A stretch of 64,000 nt of DNA. It comes from Rhodospirillum sp047263945 (GTDB taxonomy: Bacteria > Pseudomonadota > Alphaproteobacteria > Rhodospirillales > Rhodospirillaceae). Both the position numbers and the translations under genes were made by a program. Under the pieces are notes generated by a model. It was given only the letters and a program-made list of their open reading frames with translations. It was not told the origin of the DNA and did not search any database. Positions 8,548-16,242 of the stretch are shown here, piece after piece. The stretch spans positions 56,820 to 120,819 of the forward strand of contig NZ_JBLAVB010000012.1 in NCBI RefSeq assembly GCF_047263945.1, given 5' to 3'. Every line of letters starts with the position of its first letter. The first letter of the stretch is position 1.

Positions 8548-9240
8548 ATGTCCCGCTCCCAACGGTTGCTCGACCTTCTGCAGGCTCTGCGCGGCCACCG
8601 CCGCCCCGTGACGGCCCAAGCCCTGGCCGATAAGTTGGATGTCAGTACCCGCACCCTCTACCGTGATATTGCCACCCTGCGGGATACCGGCGCGCCTATC
8701 GAAGGGGAAGCGGGCATCGGCTATATCCTGCGTCCCGGACATCTTCTGCCCCCTCTGATGTTTTCCCCCGCCGAGATCGATGCCCTTGCCCTGGGGGCGC
8801 GTTGGGTGAGCGAGCACACCGACCCGGCCTTGGCGGAAGCGGCGCGGGATGCTCTGGCTAAAATCGCCGCTGTCTTGCCCACCGATCCCCGGGACGCCCT
8901 GGGCATGAGTCCCCTGCTGGTCGCCGGCCCCAAGCGGGAGACCCTGGATCCAAGAATCCTCGGCCCCATCCGCGCCGCCATCGACGGAGAGCGCAAAGTC
9001 GATCTGACCTATCGGGATAAGGATGACAGGGAGTCAAAACGGGTGGTCTGGCCCTTTGCGCTCGGCTTCTTCACGGAGGTCCGGCTGCTCGTGGCCTGGT
9101 GCGAAACCCGCCAGGATTTTCGGAATTTTCGCCTGGACCGGATCGTCCAGTTCACCCCCCGGGAAGAGCGTTACCCCCGAGGCCGCCGGATCCTCCTGGC
9201 CGACTGGCGCGAGAAAGAAGGCATCCCCGCCGCCTTTTGA
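8548..9240 (+). CDS. YafY-type HTH/WYL-domain transcriptional regulator
   Basis: A 230-residue DeoR-like winged-helix plus WYL regulator. The N-terminal HTH reads SRSQRLLDLLQALRGHR with recognition region LDVSTRTLYRDIATLR (residues 30-50), very close to the YafY family. A WYL-like domain covers about residues 140-220 with RKVDLTYRDKDD and FRLDRIVQF; such domains bind small ligands or nucleic acid. The ATG at 8548 is preferred to the longer frame from 8476, as YafY proteins begin directly at the HTH. The VOC gene lies 150 bases downstream on the same strand, a pairing often seen with YafY-type regulators. Confidence 0.88.
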   Translation: MSRSQRLLDLLQALRGHRRPVTAQALADKLDVSTRTLYRDIATLRDTGAPIEGEAGIGYILRPGHLLPPLMFSPAEIDALALGARWVSEHTDPALAEAARDALAKIAAVLPTDPRDALGMSPLLVAGPKRETLDPRILGPIRAAIDGERKVDLTYRDKDDRESKRVVWPFALGFFTEVRLLVAWCETRQDFRNFRLDRIVQFTPREERYPRGRRILLADWREKEGIPAAF

Positions 9241-9261
9241 CGCTAGAATGCCTTCGAGATC

Positions 9262-9307
9262 AGAGTGAAACCAGGGCAGCTTGTTCCAAGCTGATCCAGT
9301 TTCACTC
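9262..9307. repeat. Palindrome D, copy 1 (imperfect)
   Basis: AGAGTGAAACCAGGGCAGCT and its imperfect complement (AGCTGATCCAGTTTCACTC) face each other just after the WYL regulator gene. It belongs to the AGAGTGAAACTGG family whose best copy is at 13459-13505. Confidence 0.75.
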
Positions 9308-9390
9308 CAGCCCTTCAGTCTCCTGACAGGTTCTGACAGGGCCTTGGGGCACACTCCCGCCATCGACCAACACGACACGGGAGTTTCTCC

Positions 9391-9762
9391 ATGCCCATCC
9401 CCAGCTACACGATCCTTTACGTGGCCGATCCCCAGACCTCCGCCCGCTTCTACACCGATCTCTTGGAGATAGAACCGGTGGAGTCCTCCGGCACCTTCGC
9501 ACTGTTCGTCCTGCCCCATGGGCACAAATTGGGGCTTTGGTCCTGCCATACCGTGGCCCCGGAAACCGACGTCACGGGTGGTGGCTGCGAACTGGCCTTT
9601 CCCCTGGACAGTCCGGAAGCGGTGGATGCCCTTTATGCCACTTGGAGCGAGAAGGCTATCCCCTTGGCCATGGCGCCAACAGACCTGGATTTCGGGCGGT
9701 CTTTCGTGGCTTTGGACCCTGATGGCCACCGCCTGCGCCCCATGGCCGTGTTCGTGGAATAG
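9391..9762 (+). CDS. VOC (glyoxalase/bleomycin resistance) family protein
   Basis: A 123-residue single-module VOC protein with two beta-alpha-beta-beta-beta units. Family traits are SYTILYVADPQTSARFYTD at the N-terminus and FVALDPDGHRLRPMAVF at the C-terminus. Usual roles are metal-dependent lyase, isomerase or antibiotic-sequestering functions; the substrate is unknown. It follows the YafY-type regulator and is probably controlled by it. Confidence 0.85.
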   Translation: MPIPSYTILYVADPQTSARFYTDLLEIEPVESSGTFALFVLPHGHKLGLWSCHTVAPETDVTGGGCELAFPLDSPEAVDALYATWSEKAIPLAMAPTDLDFGRSFVALDPDGHRLRPMAVFVE

Positions 9763-9777
9763 GATCGCGAAAACCCT

Positions 9778-9805
9778 CTGGGCAAGAGGCCGGACTCTTG
9801 CCCAG
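9778..9805. terminator. GC-rich hairpin between convergent genes
   Basis: CTGGGCAAGA (9778-9787) and TCTTGCCCAG (9796-9805) form a perfect 10-bp stem 15 bases after the VOC stop codon. There is no strong T-run directly after it, so it is a likely but not certain terminator. Confidence 0.45.
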
Positions 9806-9933
9806 CTCCGCCAGCAGTGTGTCGGAGTATTTTTCCGCTGCTTTGACGGTGGCATGGTCTGGCGCGGGGCAAGGGGAGCGGTCAAATCGGCGATATCAGC
9901 TGTCAGCTTGTCGCGCAGGGCCAAGGCCCGATC

Positions 9934-10494
9934 TTAGAGTGAAGGGAGGGCGGTTTGGGTGGCCAGTTGGGCCAGGACGCGGGTAAAAACCCCGTCATCG
10001 TCCATGGCCCGGGCCAGCACCAACGCCCCCTGAATCCCTCCCACGACCTGTTCCGCCATAGGACGGGCCTGGGCGGCGTCCCAACCGAGGCGAACCAAGG
10101 CCTCTGTCAGGGCATCAAGCCACCGCTGAAAATAGGATCGGATCGCCTGGGCGAAGGGATCCCGGGTCGCATCAAGGGCGAAGGCGCCGACCAGACAGAT
10201 CCTGCGTCCGGATTGAAAGTACTCCGCGACGGATCGCCACATCCGGTCTATGCCCTCCGCCGGGGGAGCCTCGCGGAGGGGGGTGAAGACCTCCTCCTCG
10301 AACCACCGGTCCACATGGGCGAGAACCTCACGGGCCATCTGCTCTTTCCCGTCGGGAAAGAAATGGTAGAGACTACCCTTGCCGAGGCCCGTTCGCGCTG
10401 TGATCCGCCCCATGGAAGCCCCCTCATATCCCAACTCGCGGAAGATCTCGGCGATGAGGGCAATGACATCCCGTTTCTCGTGAACCTTGCGCAT
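9934..10494 (-). CDS. TetR-family transcriptional regulator
   Basis: A 186-residue TetR regulator. The HTH covers about residues 7-50 with TARTGLGKGSLYHFFPDGKE as recognition segment. The C-terminal domain resembles the LmrA/YxaF group (IRSYFQRWLDALTEALV). It is the second gene of a two-gene operon behind the DUF1348 gene, with a 30-base gap. The doubled TACC-N4-GGTA palindrome upstream of that operon is a likely binding site, which would make the unit self-regulated. Confidence 0.88.
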   Translation of the reverse strand: MRKVHEKRDVIALIAEIFRELGYEGASMGRITARTGLGKGSLYHFFPDGKEQMAREVLAHVDRWFEEEVFTPLREAPPAEGIDRMWRSVAEYFQSGRRICLVGAFALDATRDPFAQAIRSYFQRWLDALTEALVRLGWDAAQARPMAEQVVGGIQGALVLARAMDDDGVFTRVLAQLATQTALPSL

Positions 10495-10524
10495 GGGGGA
10501 AGGGGGCTCCTTTCGGGCGGGGGG

Positions 10525-10995
10525 CTACAGGCCCAGATCAGACAGGCCGGGGTGGTCGTCGGGGCGTCGCCCCAGGGGCCAGTGGTATTTCCGGTCCCCT
10601 ACGGCAATGGGCTGATCGTTGATCGAGGCGAACCGCCGTTTCATAAGGCCATCGGCATCGAATTCCCAGTTCTCATTGCCGTGGGAGCGGAACCACTGGC
10701 CCGCCTCGTTACGCCATTCATAGGCAAAGCGGACGGCGATGCGGTCATCGTCGAAGGCCCATAATTCCTTGATCAGCCGATAGTCCAGTTCCTTCTGCCA
10801 TTTGCGCTCAAGGAAGGCGGTGATTTCTGCCCGACCCCGGGGGAATTCGGCACGATTGCGCCATTGACTGTCCTCGGTATAGGCCAAGGCGACGCGGGCC
10901 GGATCGCGGGAATTCCAGCCGTCTTCGGCGGCGCGGACCTTTTGAATCGCGGTTTCCAGAGAGAATGGGGGGACAGGGGGACGAGACGGAGACAT
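10525..10995 (-). CDS. DUF1348 family protein (NTF2/SnoaL-like fold)
   Basis: A 156-residue protein of the DUF1348 family, an NTF2-like cone fold. Diagnostic stretches are TEDSQWRNRAEFPRGRAEI, FLERKWQKELDYRLIKELW and RFAYEWRNEAGQWFRSHGNE. Biochemical role is undescribed; members are often found next to TetR regulators in stress or xenobiotic-response loci, as here. The start MSPSRPP gives the usual family length. Transcription reads away from the doubled operator at 11013-11043. Confidence 0.88.
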   Translation of the reverse strand: MSPSRPPVPPFSLETAIQKVRAAEDGWNSRDPARVALAYTEDSQWRNRAEFPRGRAEITAFLERKWQKELDYRLIKELWAFDDDRIAVRFAYEWRNEAGQWFRSHGNENWEFDADGLMKRRFASINDQPIAVGDRKYHWPLGRRPDDHPGLSDLGL

Positions 10996-11012
10996 GGGTT
11001 GGCTTCCTTTTG

Positions 11013-11043
11013 TACCGATTGGTATTCATTGTACCTATTGGTA
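11013..11043. promoter_or_regulatory. Tandem palindromic operator for the DUF1348-tetR operon
   Basis: Two near-identical palindromes, TACCGATTGGTA (11013-11024) and TACCTATTGGTA (11032-11043), lie 19 bp apart centre to centre, starting 18 bases before the DUF1348 start codon. TGTACC/GGTACA extensions lengthen the symmetry. Near-two-turn spacing places both sites on one DNA face, typical for TetR-type repressors binding as two dimers. That the adjacent TetR protein is the ligand is inference. Confidence 0.75.
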
Positions 11044-11116
11044 CAACAACGAACATGCCAAGGCAAGGAAAAGCGCAGACTCCTTGAAAACGGGGGGCCG
11101 CGCCCCCCGCTTTGTG

Positions 11117-11557
11117 TTATCGCGATGGGGCCATGACCAAGGCGAGGTGGGGCCGTCCATTGGACGTCTTCTCGCGGGTACAGCCATCGGGGCCAACGGT
11201 TCCCGTAACCCGTTTGCGGAAATTGGACATCCCCTCGAAGGTGATGACGTCCACGGCCTCGTCCAGATCCAGGGTCAGGCGGAACCACCCCGGTTGCACC
11301 TGATGGACGGCGAGGATTTCCGCTTCGAAGGCCTGGGACAGGTAGCTGCCCCGGACCTTGGCGCCCACGACCCAGGGCACCGGCGGACGGTTGCCAATGG
11401 CCGCGTGCATGGTGTTCCAGTCCCGGAAACCATGTTGGTGGGCGACCAACTCCAGGGCCTGTCCATGACTGATTTCGGTGCCCCCTGCGGCGAGGCGGCT
11501 GCGCAACCGTTTCGCCTGTTCCTTGGCCTCGGGGAGACTCAGTGGAGTCCTGGTCAT
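11117..11557 (-). CDS. Glyoxalase superfamily-related protein
   Basis: A 146-residue protein whose N-terminal half (LPEAKEQAKRLRSRLAAGG, SHGQALELVAHQHGFRDWN) matches the glyoxalase-related domain often annotated as glyoxalase superfamily protein; the helical motif LxxAKxxAKxLR and the HGFRDWN box are diagnostic. The C-terminal half is a small beta domain of unknown role. Its ATG overlaps the MATE exporter stop by four bases, so the two are translationally coupled. The frame stays open upstream inside the exporter gene, but MTRTPLSLPEAK is the natural start. Confidence 0.8.
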   Translation of the reverse strand: MTRTPLSLPEAKEQAKRLRSRLAAGGTEISHGQALELVAHQHGFRDWNTMHAAIGNRPPVPWVVGAKVRGSYLSQAFEAEILAVHQVQPGWFRLTLDLDEAVDVITFEGMSNFRKRVTGTVGPDGCTREKTSNGRPHLALVMAPSR

Positions 11558-13020
11558 GGCCTCGCCTCCCGCAAGGGGGCCTGAAACAGACCCCACCGGA
11601 GGGTGCCTCGCCGCGCCGACCGGGCGAGAATAACAAGGGTTAAGGTCAGCAAGAGACCTTCCGCCAGGGGCGCGGCCAACCAGATACCCGCCTCGCCCAA
11701 AACGCGGGGCATGAGGACTGTCAAGGGGAGGCTGAAGGCGTAAGGCTTGGCAAGGTTCAGAAGGGCAGCCCGCTTCGCCTCCCCGATAGCCTGGAAATAG
11801 GTCGCGACCAGGATCAAAGGACCGGTGACGACGAACAGGGCGGTCATCTGCGGAAGAATCCGGGCGATCTCCCCCACCACAATCGGGTCGGAGACGAACA
11901 GGGCACCGATGGGTGCGGCGAAGCGGGCCAGGATCGCTTCCCCTAGGGCGCAATAGGCCAAGGCGAGTCCCAAGCCGAGCTTCAACCCGCGATCGGCCCG
12001 ATCCCAGGCGCCGGCCCCGCTATTGGTGCCGACAATGGATTGCATGGCCTGGGCCAATCCCAAGAGCGGGAGGATCAGGACCGTGGTTACGCGGATGACC
12101 ACCCCATAGGCCGCGACTGTCGCGTCCACCTGATCGCCTCCGAAGAGCCGAATTGCAGCAAGAATGGCCGCAGAGACCAGGGCGATACCCACGAAGTTCA
12201 ACCCGCGCGGCCCCCCAAGGGCCAGAATGGCACTCCAGCCCGTGGTGCAGCCCGGGCCCTTTAGGAGCCCCAGGATCACCCCCGGGCGGAGGGCGCTTCG
12301 CACTCGGTTTCGGTGGCGGAGGATCACCAGGAGGGCCAGGGCTTGGGCGGCCAGGGTGCCAAAGGCCGATCCGGCGACTCCCCAACCGGCGCCCAGGATC
12401 AACAGGGCGTTGAAGGCCATATTGGCCAGGGAAACAAAGAGGCTCATCCCGGCCATGGCCAGAACCCGCCCCTCATCCCGCAGGGCCTCCGCATTGGCCG
12501 AGAGGAGGAAGAAGAGAGGGGCGCCGAGGATCGTGATGGTCAGATAGGTCTGGGCCCAGTCCCCGATGGTGCCGGGCTCCCCAGCAAGGAGCGCGCCCGC
12601 CTGTTCCCCGGTGGCCAGCCCAGCGGTCAACGCGACGGCCAGAAAGAGCAGGATCAAGCCCCCCCCCAAAGCGAGGCAGAGCCCATGGGCACCGGCGAAG
12701 ACGGCCCTGGCCTCGTGCATGCGGCCCGCGCCCAAATGGCGGGCGAGCAGGCTGGACAGGCCGCTGGACACCGCCATGGCGACCCCATTCAGCAGCATTT
12801 GAACGGGAAAGGTCAGGGTGACCGCTGTCAGGGCATCGGCGCCCAGGGTTACACCGAGAAACAGGGCATCGATGACGGTCAGCAGACCGCCCATCCCCAT
12901 GACGAGAATCACGGGTGGGGCGGTTTTCAGGTACAGAAGGCCCAGGCCCCCTTGGGTATAGGGATTGGCCTTGTGGGGTGTTGGTCGTGAAACGGCGGGT
13001 GAAACGGTGTCGGATGACAT
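11554..13020 (-). CDS. MATE-family efflux transporter
   Basis: Inner-membrane Na+ or H+ driven drug/metabolite exporter, 488 residues with about 12 membrane segments in two MatE halves. The N-terminal half has the family region MGMGGLLTVIDALFLGVTLG; the second half includes QAMQSIVGTNSGAGAWDRA. GTG/Leu codons further up (13038) are possible, but the ATG at 13020 has GAGGAG about six bases before it. The partner gene (11117-11557) overlaps its end. The substrate is unknown. Confidence 0.92.
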   Translation of the reverse strand: MSSDTVSPAVSRPTPHKANPYTQGGLGLLYLKTAPPVILVMGMGGLLTVIDALFLGVTLGADALTAVTLTFPVQMLLNGVAMAVSSGLSSLLARHLGAGRMHEARAVFAGAHGLCLALGGGLILLFLAVALTAGLATGEQAGALLAGEPGTIGDWAQTYLTITILGAPLFFLLSANAEALRDEGRVLAMAGMSLFVSLANMAFNALLILGAGWGVAGSAFGTLAAQALALLVILRHRNRVRSALRPGVILGLLKGPGCTTGWSAILALGGPRGLNFVGIALVSAAILAAIRLFGGDQVDATVAAYGVVIRVTTVLILPLLGLAQAMQSIVGTNSGAGAWDRADRGLKLGLGLALAYCALGEAILARFAAPIGALFVSDPIVVGEIARILPQMTALFVVTGPLILVATYFQAIGEAKRAALLNLAKPYAFSLPLTVLMPRVLGEAGIWLAAPLAEGLLLTLTLVILARSARRGTLRWGLFQAPLREARP

Positions 13021-13177
13021 CCCGGTCTCCTCAAGCACGGATTTCCGGCGGAGGGAATGGGAGCTCGCATTGCCACCCTTTGGAAATCCATGGAGGGTCG
13101 GGCTGTTTCGATCATCGCCAGGGCTTCACCAAAGGGTCTTCCCTCGCGAGCGGCCGGTGCCTGGAACACGGCCCTGG

Positions 13178-13206
13178 ATGTACGTCGGAAGAGGGCAGAA
13201 TGTCAA
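13178..13206 (-). promoter_or_regulatory. Candidate sigma70-type promoter for the MATE exporter
   Basis: On the minus strand TTGACA (13206-13201) is followed after exactly 17 bases by GTACAT (13183-13178). This lies about 160 bases before the exporter start codon and is the best -35/-10 pair in the gap. Confidence 0.45.
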
Positions 13207-13344
13207 TGGAGTATGAGCAAAAGGTCCTCTACAGAACCGATCATATCAAGAGGAGGTTTCCCTTGTTTGGCCAGCTTGGCGACTTGGCCAAGCTGCTTCC
13301 CCCCTGTCCGGGGCATGCCCTGGACAGGGGGGGGTGTCTCGTTA

Positions 13345-13394
13345 CGGGGCTTTGCCCCGTCCCCCACTGGGGCCGTAAGGCCCCAGACCCCAGG
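13345..13394. repeat. Intergenic repeat E, copy 1
   Basis: Contains GGGGCTTTGCCCCG, TCCCCCACTGGGG and GGCCGTAAGGCC-CCAGACCCCA in series. Nearly identical copies lie at 45929-45978 and 52255-52302, each beside a type D palindrome. Its several short stems suggest a structured RNA or terminator-like element. Confidence 0.9.
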
Positions 13395-13458
13395 CAGTTA
13401 CTGGCCGTAAGGCCCCAAGTGGGCTTGGCCTCGAAGGCACTCTAAAATCTATACAATG

Positions 13459-13505
13459 AGAGTGAAACTGGATCCGCTTGACTCAAGCGGATCCAGTTTC
13501 ACTCT
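13459..13505. repeat. Palindrome D, copy 2 (perfect 23-bp arms)
   Basis: The left arm 13459-13481 begins AGAGTGAAACTGGATCC and the right arm 13483-13505 is its exact complement, with one base between. It runs into the TAG stop codon of the dimethylglycine dehydrogenase gene (13504-13506, minus strand), so it would form a hairpin at the very end of that mRNA. The sequence just before it (TCTAAAATCTATACAATGAG) recurs at 52353-52372. Confidence 0.92.
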
Positions 13506-16065
13506 AGCTTCGAGGCAGAAGGTTCTCGGGATCGTACAAGGGCTTATAACCGACCGCAGCAACCTCGACGGGGAAAGTTTCACCGAAATATTCGACTTTA
13601 AACGTCCGCCCAATCTCACACTGAGGCCAGGGCAGGTAGGCCAGGGCGATATTCTTGCCGATGGTGGGACCATAGGCAACGGAGGTCGTGAAGGACCGAC
13701 GGCCAAGCGCGTCAACCAGGGTTTCACCGGTCTCCGGATCCAACACCGGCATGATCCCAACGGGATAGCGGGCCACACCCTTGCTGTCCAAGTTGTCCGT
13801 CATGACCAGAGTACAAAGCATAGTGGGTTGATGATCCCGGGCCTTGTATTCCAGGTGCTTCGCCTTCCCGCAGAAGTCGGCTTCCTTGACCTTGGGCCGG
13901 GCCAGATCGGCTTCCAGCAGGTTGTATTCGGTCAGCAAGTCGGCGTTTTGCAAACGCAGGGATTTTTCCATGCGCCGGGAGTTGGCATAGGTCTCCACGC
14001 CCACTGCGGTGACTCCGGTGGACCGCAGGGCGTCCCAGACAGCCAAGCCATCCTCGTAGGCCATGTGCAGTTCCCAGCCTTGTTCCCCGACATAGGAGAG
14101 GCGGAAAGCGGTCACCGTCTTTCCGGCGATCTCAATGGGTTTGATTGCGGCAAAAGGGAAGTTTTCCTTCGACAGGCCGTCCGGATCTGCGACGACCTTT
14201 GATAGGGTGTCCCGGGCATTTGGCCCCCAGATGCCGATCGTGATGTATTTTTCCGTCACGTCGGTGATGGTGACATCGAAGCCCTTGTCCTGGGCGACCC
14301 GCCGCATGTACTGAAAGTCACGGGGGCCCGCGTCCGCACCATTGATCAGGCGACACCGATCCGCGAAGCGGATCACGGTAAAGTCAGCCCGCACCATACC
14401 CTCTTCGTCAAGGAAGTGGGTGTAGATGCCCTTGCCAATGTTGTTGTCCCCACCAATCTTCGCCGCACACAGCCATTCCAGCATGGCGACGTGGTCCGGC
14501 CCTTCGATCTCCGTGAGATGGAAGTGGGACAGGTTGATGATGCCGCAGTTCTCACTGAGTTCCAGGTGTTCGGCATTGGAAACGCGCCAGAAGTGGCGGT
14601 TGTCCCACTCGTTTTCCCGCACCGGAACGCGATCGCCGTACTTCTCCAGCAGGTGCTCGTTGGCGGCATAGCCATGGGCCCGTTCCCAACCGCCCAATTC
14701 CATGAAATGACCGCCCAATTCCTTTTCCCGCTCATAAAATGGAGAGCGGCGGATCCCCCGACCACCCGCGAAGGGTTCGCGGGGGTGAACAGGTGGGTTG
14801 TAGATCTTTGCCGCCGTTTCCTCACAACGCTCCTGAATGAACGTCTCGTCCAACTGAAACTCGTTGAAGCGGGAGAAGTCGATGGCGTGATGGTCGATCG
14901 CCGTGCGGCCATCGGTCATCCAGTCAGCGATGAGCTTCCCCATACCCGGGCCGTCCTTGACCCAAATGCCCACCGCGTACCACAGGCCGCGCACTTTCTG
15001 GCTTTCCCCCATGGAGGGACCTCCGTCCGTGGAGGTCTGCAGCAGGCCGTTGAAGGAATGGCTTTCGTTGAAACCCAGTTCGCCCAAGATGGGTGTCAAT
15101 TCGATGGCGCGTTCCAGGGGTTCCAGCACATCCTCCAGTGCCAAGTCCCGTTGAGAGGGCGAGAGGCGGGCCTGTTCCTTTTCCAGGATATCCCGGGGGT
15201 GGACCAAACGAGGATTGGTCTCATAGTAGTAACCCCATTCGATCTGGCCACCCTCGGCGGTCTTGGGATCCCCGGTATCCCGCATATAGGCGGAATTGCC
15301 TTGATCGCGCATCAGCGGCAGGCCGATTTCCACGCCGCTGTTGGCCCACTCCTGATAGGGGCCGAAGAAGGTCAGCGGATGGTCCACGGGCATCACCGGC
15401 AGGTCTTCACCGGCCATCGCCGCAATGAGCCGCCCCCAGAGTCCGGCGCAGACGACCACATGATCGGCCATGATGGTGCCGCGTGTCGTGTTCACCCCTG
15501 TGATTCGCCCGTCTTCGATGACCAGGGAAAGGGCCGAGCAATTGGCGATGGAGGTCAGCTTGCCACTGTCGACGCCCTGATCCACCAGCTTGCCCGCCAC
15601 GGTCTGGGACCGGGGAATGACCAAACCGGCGTCGGGGTCCCAAAGGGCGCCCTGGATCAGATCTTCCTCCAACAGCGGGAACTTTTCCTTGGCTTCCTTG
15701 GCGCTGATCATCGTGGCGCGGGTTCCAAAAGCCTTCCCGGAGGCCACTTTGCGCTTCAATTCTTCCATGCGGGCATCATCGCCGACACGGGCAACCTCGA
15801 TGCCACCGATGCGCGCGTAGTGGCCCATCTTTTCGAAGAAATCCATGGAATAGAGGGTGGTCCAGCAGCTGAGGAAATCATGGCTGGTTGCGTAGCAGAA
15901 ATCCGAAGCATGGGCCGTCGATCCGATGTCGGTCGGAACGCCGGACTTGTCGATACCGACAATGTCATCCCAACCGCGGGCGATCAGGTGATGGGCGACC
16001 GAGGCCCCCACGATGCCGCCGAGACCGACGATGACCACCTTCGCCTTTTTAGGAAATGCAGACAT
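13504..16065 (-). CDS. FAD-dependent dimethylglycine/sarcosine dehydrogenase-type protein with GcvT domain
   Basis: An 853-residue flavoprotein, the likely dimethylglycine demethylase. Residues 8-400 are a DAO-type FAD domain (VVIVGLGGIVGASVAHHL) with GSTAHAS at 48-54, where His52 fits the covalent FAD histidine of the DMGDH/SARDH family. An FAO_M linker follows, then GCV_T and GCV_T_C domains (about 430-850) that take the methylene group onto tetrahydrofolate. ATG at 16065 has AAGGTGGAG upstream. It is the last gene of etfB-etfA-folD-dmgdh, so electrons very probably go to EtfAB. Sarcosine as substrate cannot be excluded, but SoxBDAG nearby fills that step. Confidence 0.85.
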   Translation of the reverse strand: MSAFPKKAKVVIVGLGGIVGASVAHHLIARGWDDIVGIDKSGVPTDIGSTAHASDFCYATSHDFLSCWTTLYSMDFFEKMGHYARIGGIEVARVGDDARMEELKRKVASGKAFGTRATMISAKEAKEKFPLLEEDLIQGALWDPDAGLVIPRSQTVAGKLVDQGVDSGKLTSIANCSALSLVIEDGRITGVNTTRGTIMADHVVVCAGLWGRLIAAMAGEDLPVMPVDHPLTFFGPYQEWANSGVEIGLPLMRDQGNSAYMRDTGDPKTAEGGQIEWGYYYETNPRLVHPRDILEKEQARLSPSQRDLALEDVLEPLERAIELTPILGELGFNESHSFNGLLQTSTDGGPSMGESQKVRGLWYAVGIWVKDGPGMGKLIADWMTDGRTAIDHHAIDFSRFNEFQLDETFIQERCEETAAKIYNPPVHPREPFAGGRGIRRSPFYEREKELGGHFMELGGWERAHGYAANEHLLEKYGDRVPVRENEWDNRHFWRVSNAEHLELSENCGIINLSHFHLTEIEGPDHVAMLEWLCAAKIGGDNNIGKGIYTHFLDEEGMVRADFTVIRFADRCRLINGADAGPRDFQYMRRVAQDKGFDVTITDVTEKYITIGIWGPNARDTLSKVVADPDGLSKENFPFAAIKPIEIAGKTVTAFRLSYVGEQGWELHMAYEDGLAVWDALRSTGVTAVGVETYANSRRMEKSLRLQNADLLTEYNLLEADLARPKVKEADFCGKAKHLEYKARDHQPTMLCTLVMTDNLDSKGVARYPVGIMPVLDPETGETLVDALGRRSFTTSVAYGPTIGKNIALAYLPWPQCEIGRTFKVEYFGETFPVEVAAVGYKPLYDPENLLPRS

Positions 16066-16096
16066 ATTACGCTCCACCTTTTTCGGACGTTATCTG

Positions 16097-16234
16097 GAAT
16101 GAAACGGGATCACCTTCAATCAAGCTAGCGCAGTTTCACTCTCATTATTGAGATTTCAGGGTTCTTCCGAGATCAAGTGACTCTGCGTCGCGGGAATGGC
16201 TTGTTTTCAACACGACGCGTTCCAACTTGATCTC
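16097..16234. repeat. Degenerate D palindrome (copy 3) and a long hairpin between folD and dmgdh
   Basis: GAATGAAACGGGATC and CAGTTTCACTCTCATTATT at 16097-16150 are a decayed type D element. Next to it GAGATCAAGT (16169-16178) faces ACTTGATCTC (16225-16234), with further pairing between GCGTCGCGGGAA and ACGCGTTCC inside. The hairpin could modulate expression of the last gene of the operon. Confidence 0.6.
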
Positions 16235-16242
16235 CGAATATT

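Larger units (their letters stand above)
13021..13503. other. Long intergenic region with promoter and repeat cluster E1/D2
   Basis: This 483-base gap holds no credible gene. Its right half (from about 13262) is a cluster of GC-rich hairpins: CAGCTTGGC facing GCCAAGCTG, CCCCTGTCC facing GGACAGGGG, repeat E copy 1 and palindrome D copy 2. Its left half carries the candidate promoter of the MATE exporter. Confidence 0.7.

Noticed and set aside
9763..9933. Coding-like stretch after the TetR stop (RALALRDKLTADIADLTAPL)
   Set aside because: It is read in the TetR frame beyond the stop and again only after a frame change; it could be a decayed C-terminus or a gene remnant, but no family was recognised.
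13262..13505. Insertion sequence or CRISPR at the E1/D2 cluster
   Set aside because: No transposase frame and no regular spacer pattern; it is better described as intergenic palindromes.
13504..16065. DMSP demethylase (DmdA) as identity of the GcvT-domain protein
   Set aside because: DmdA is only about half this size and has no FAD domain; the FAD-GcvT fusion, EtfAB and FolD linkage fit dimethylglycine dehydrogenase.
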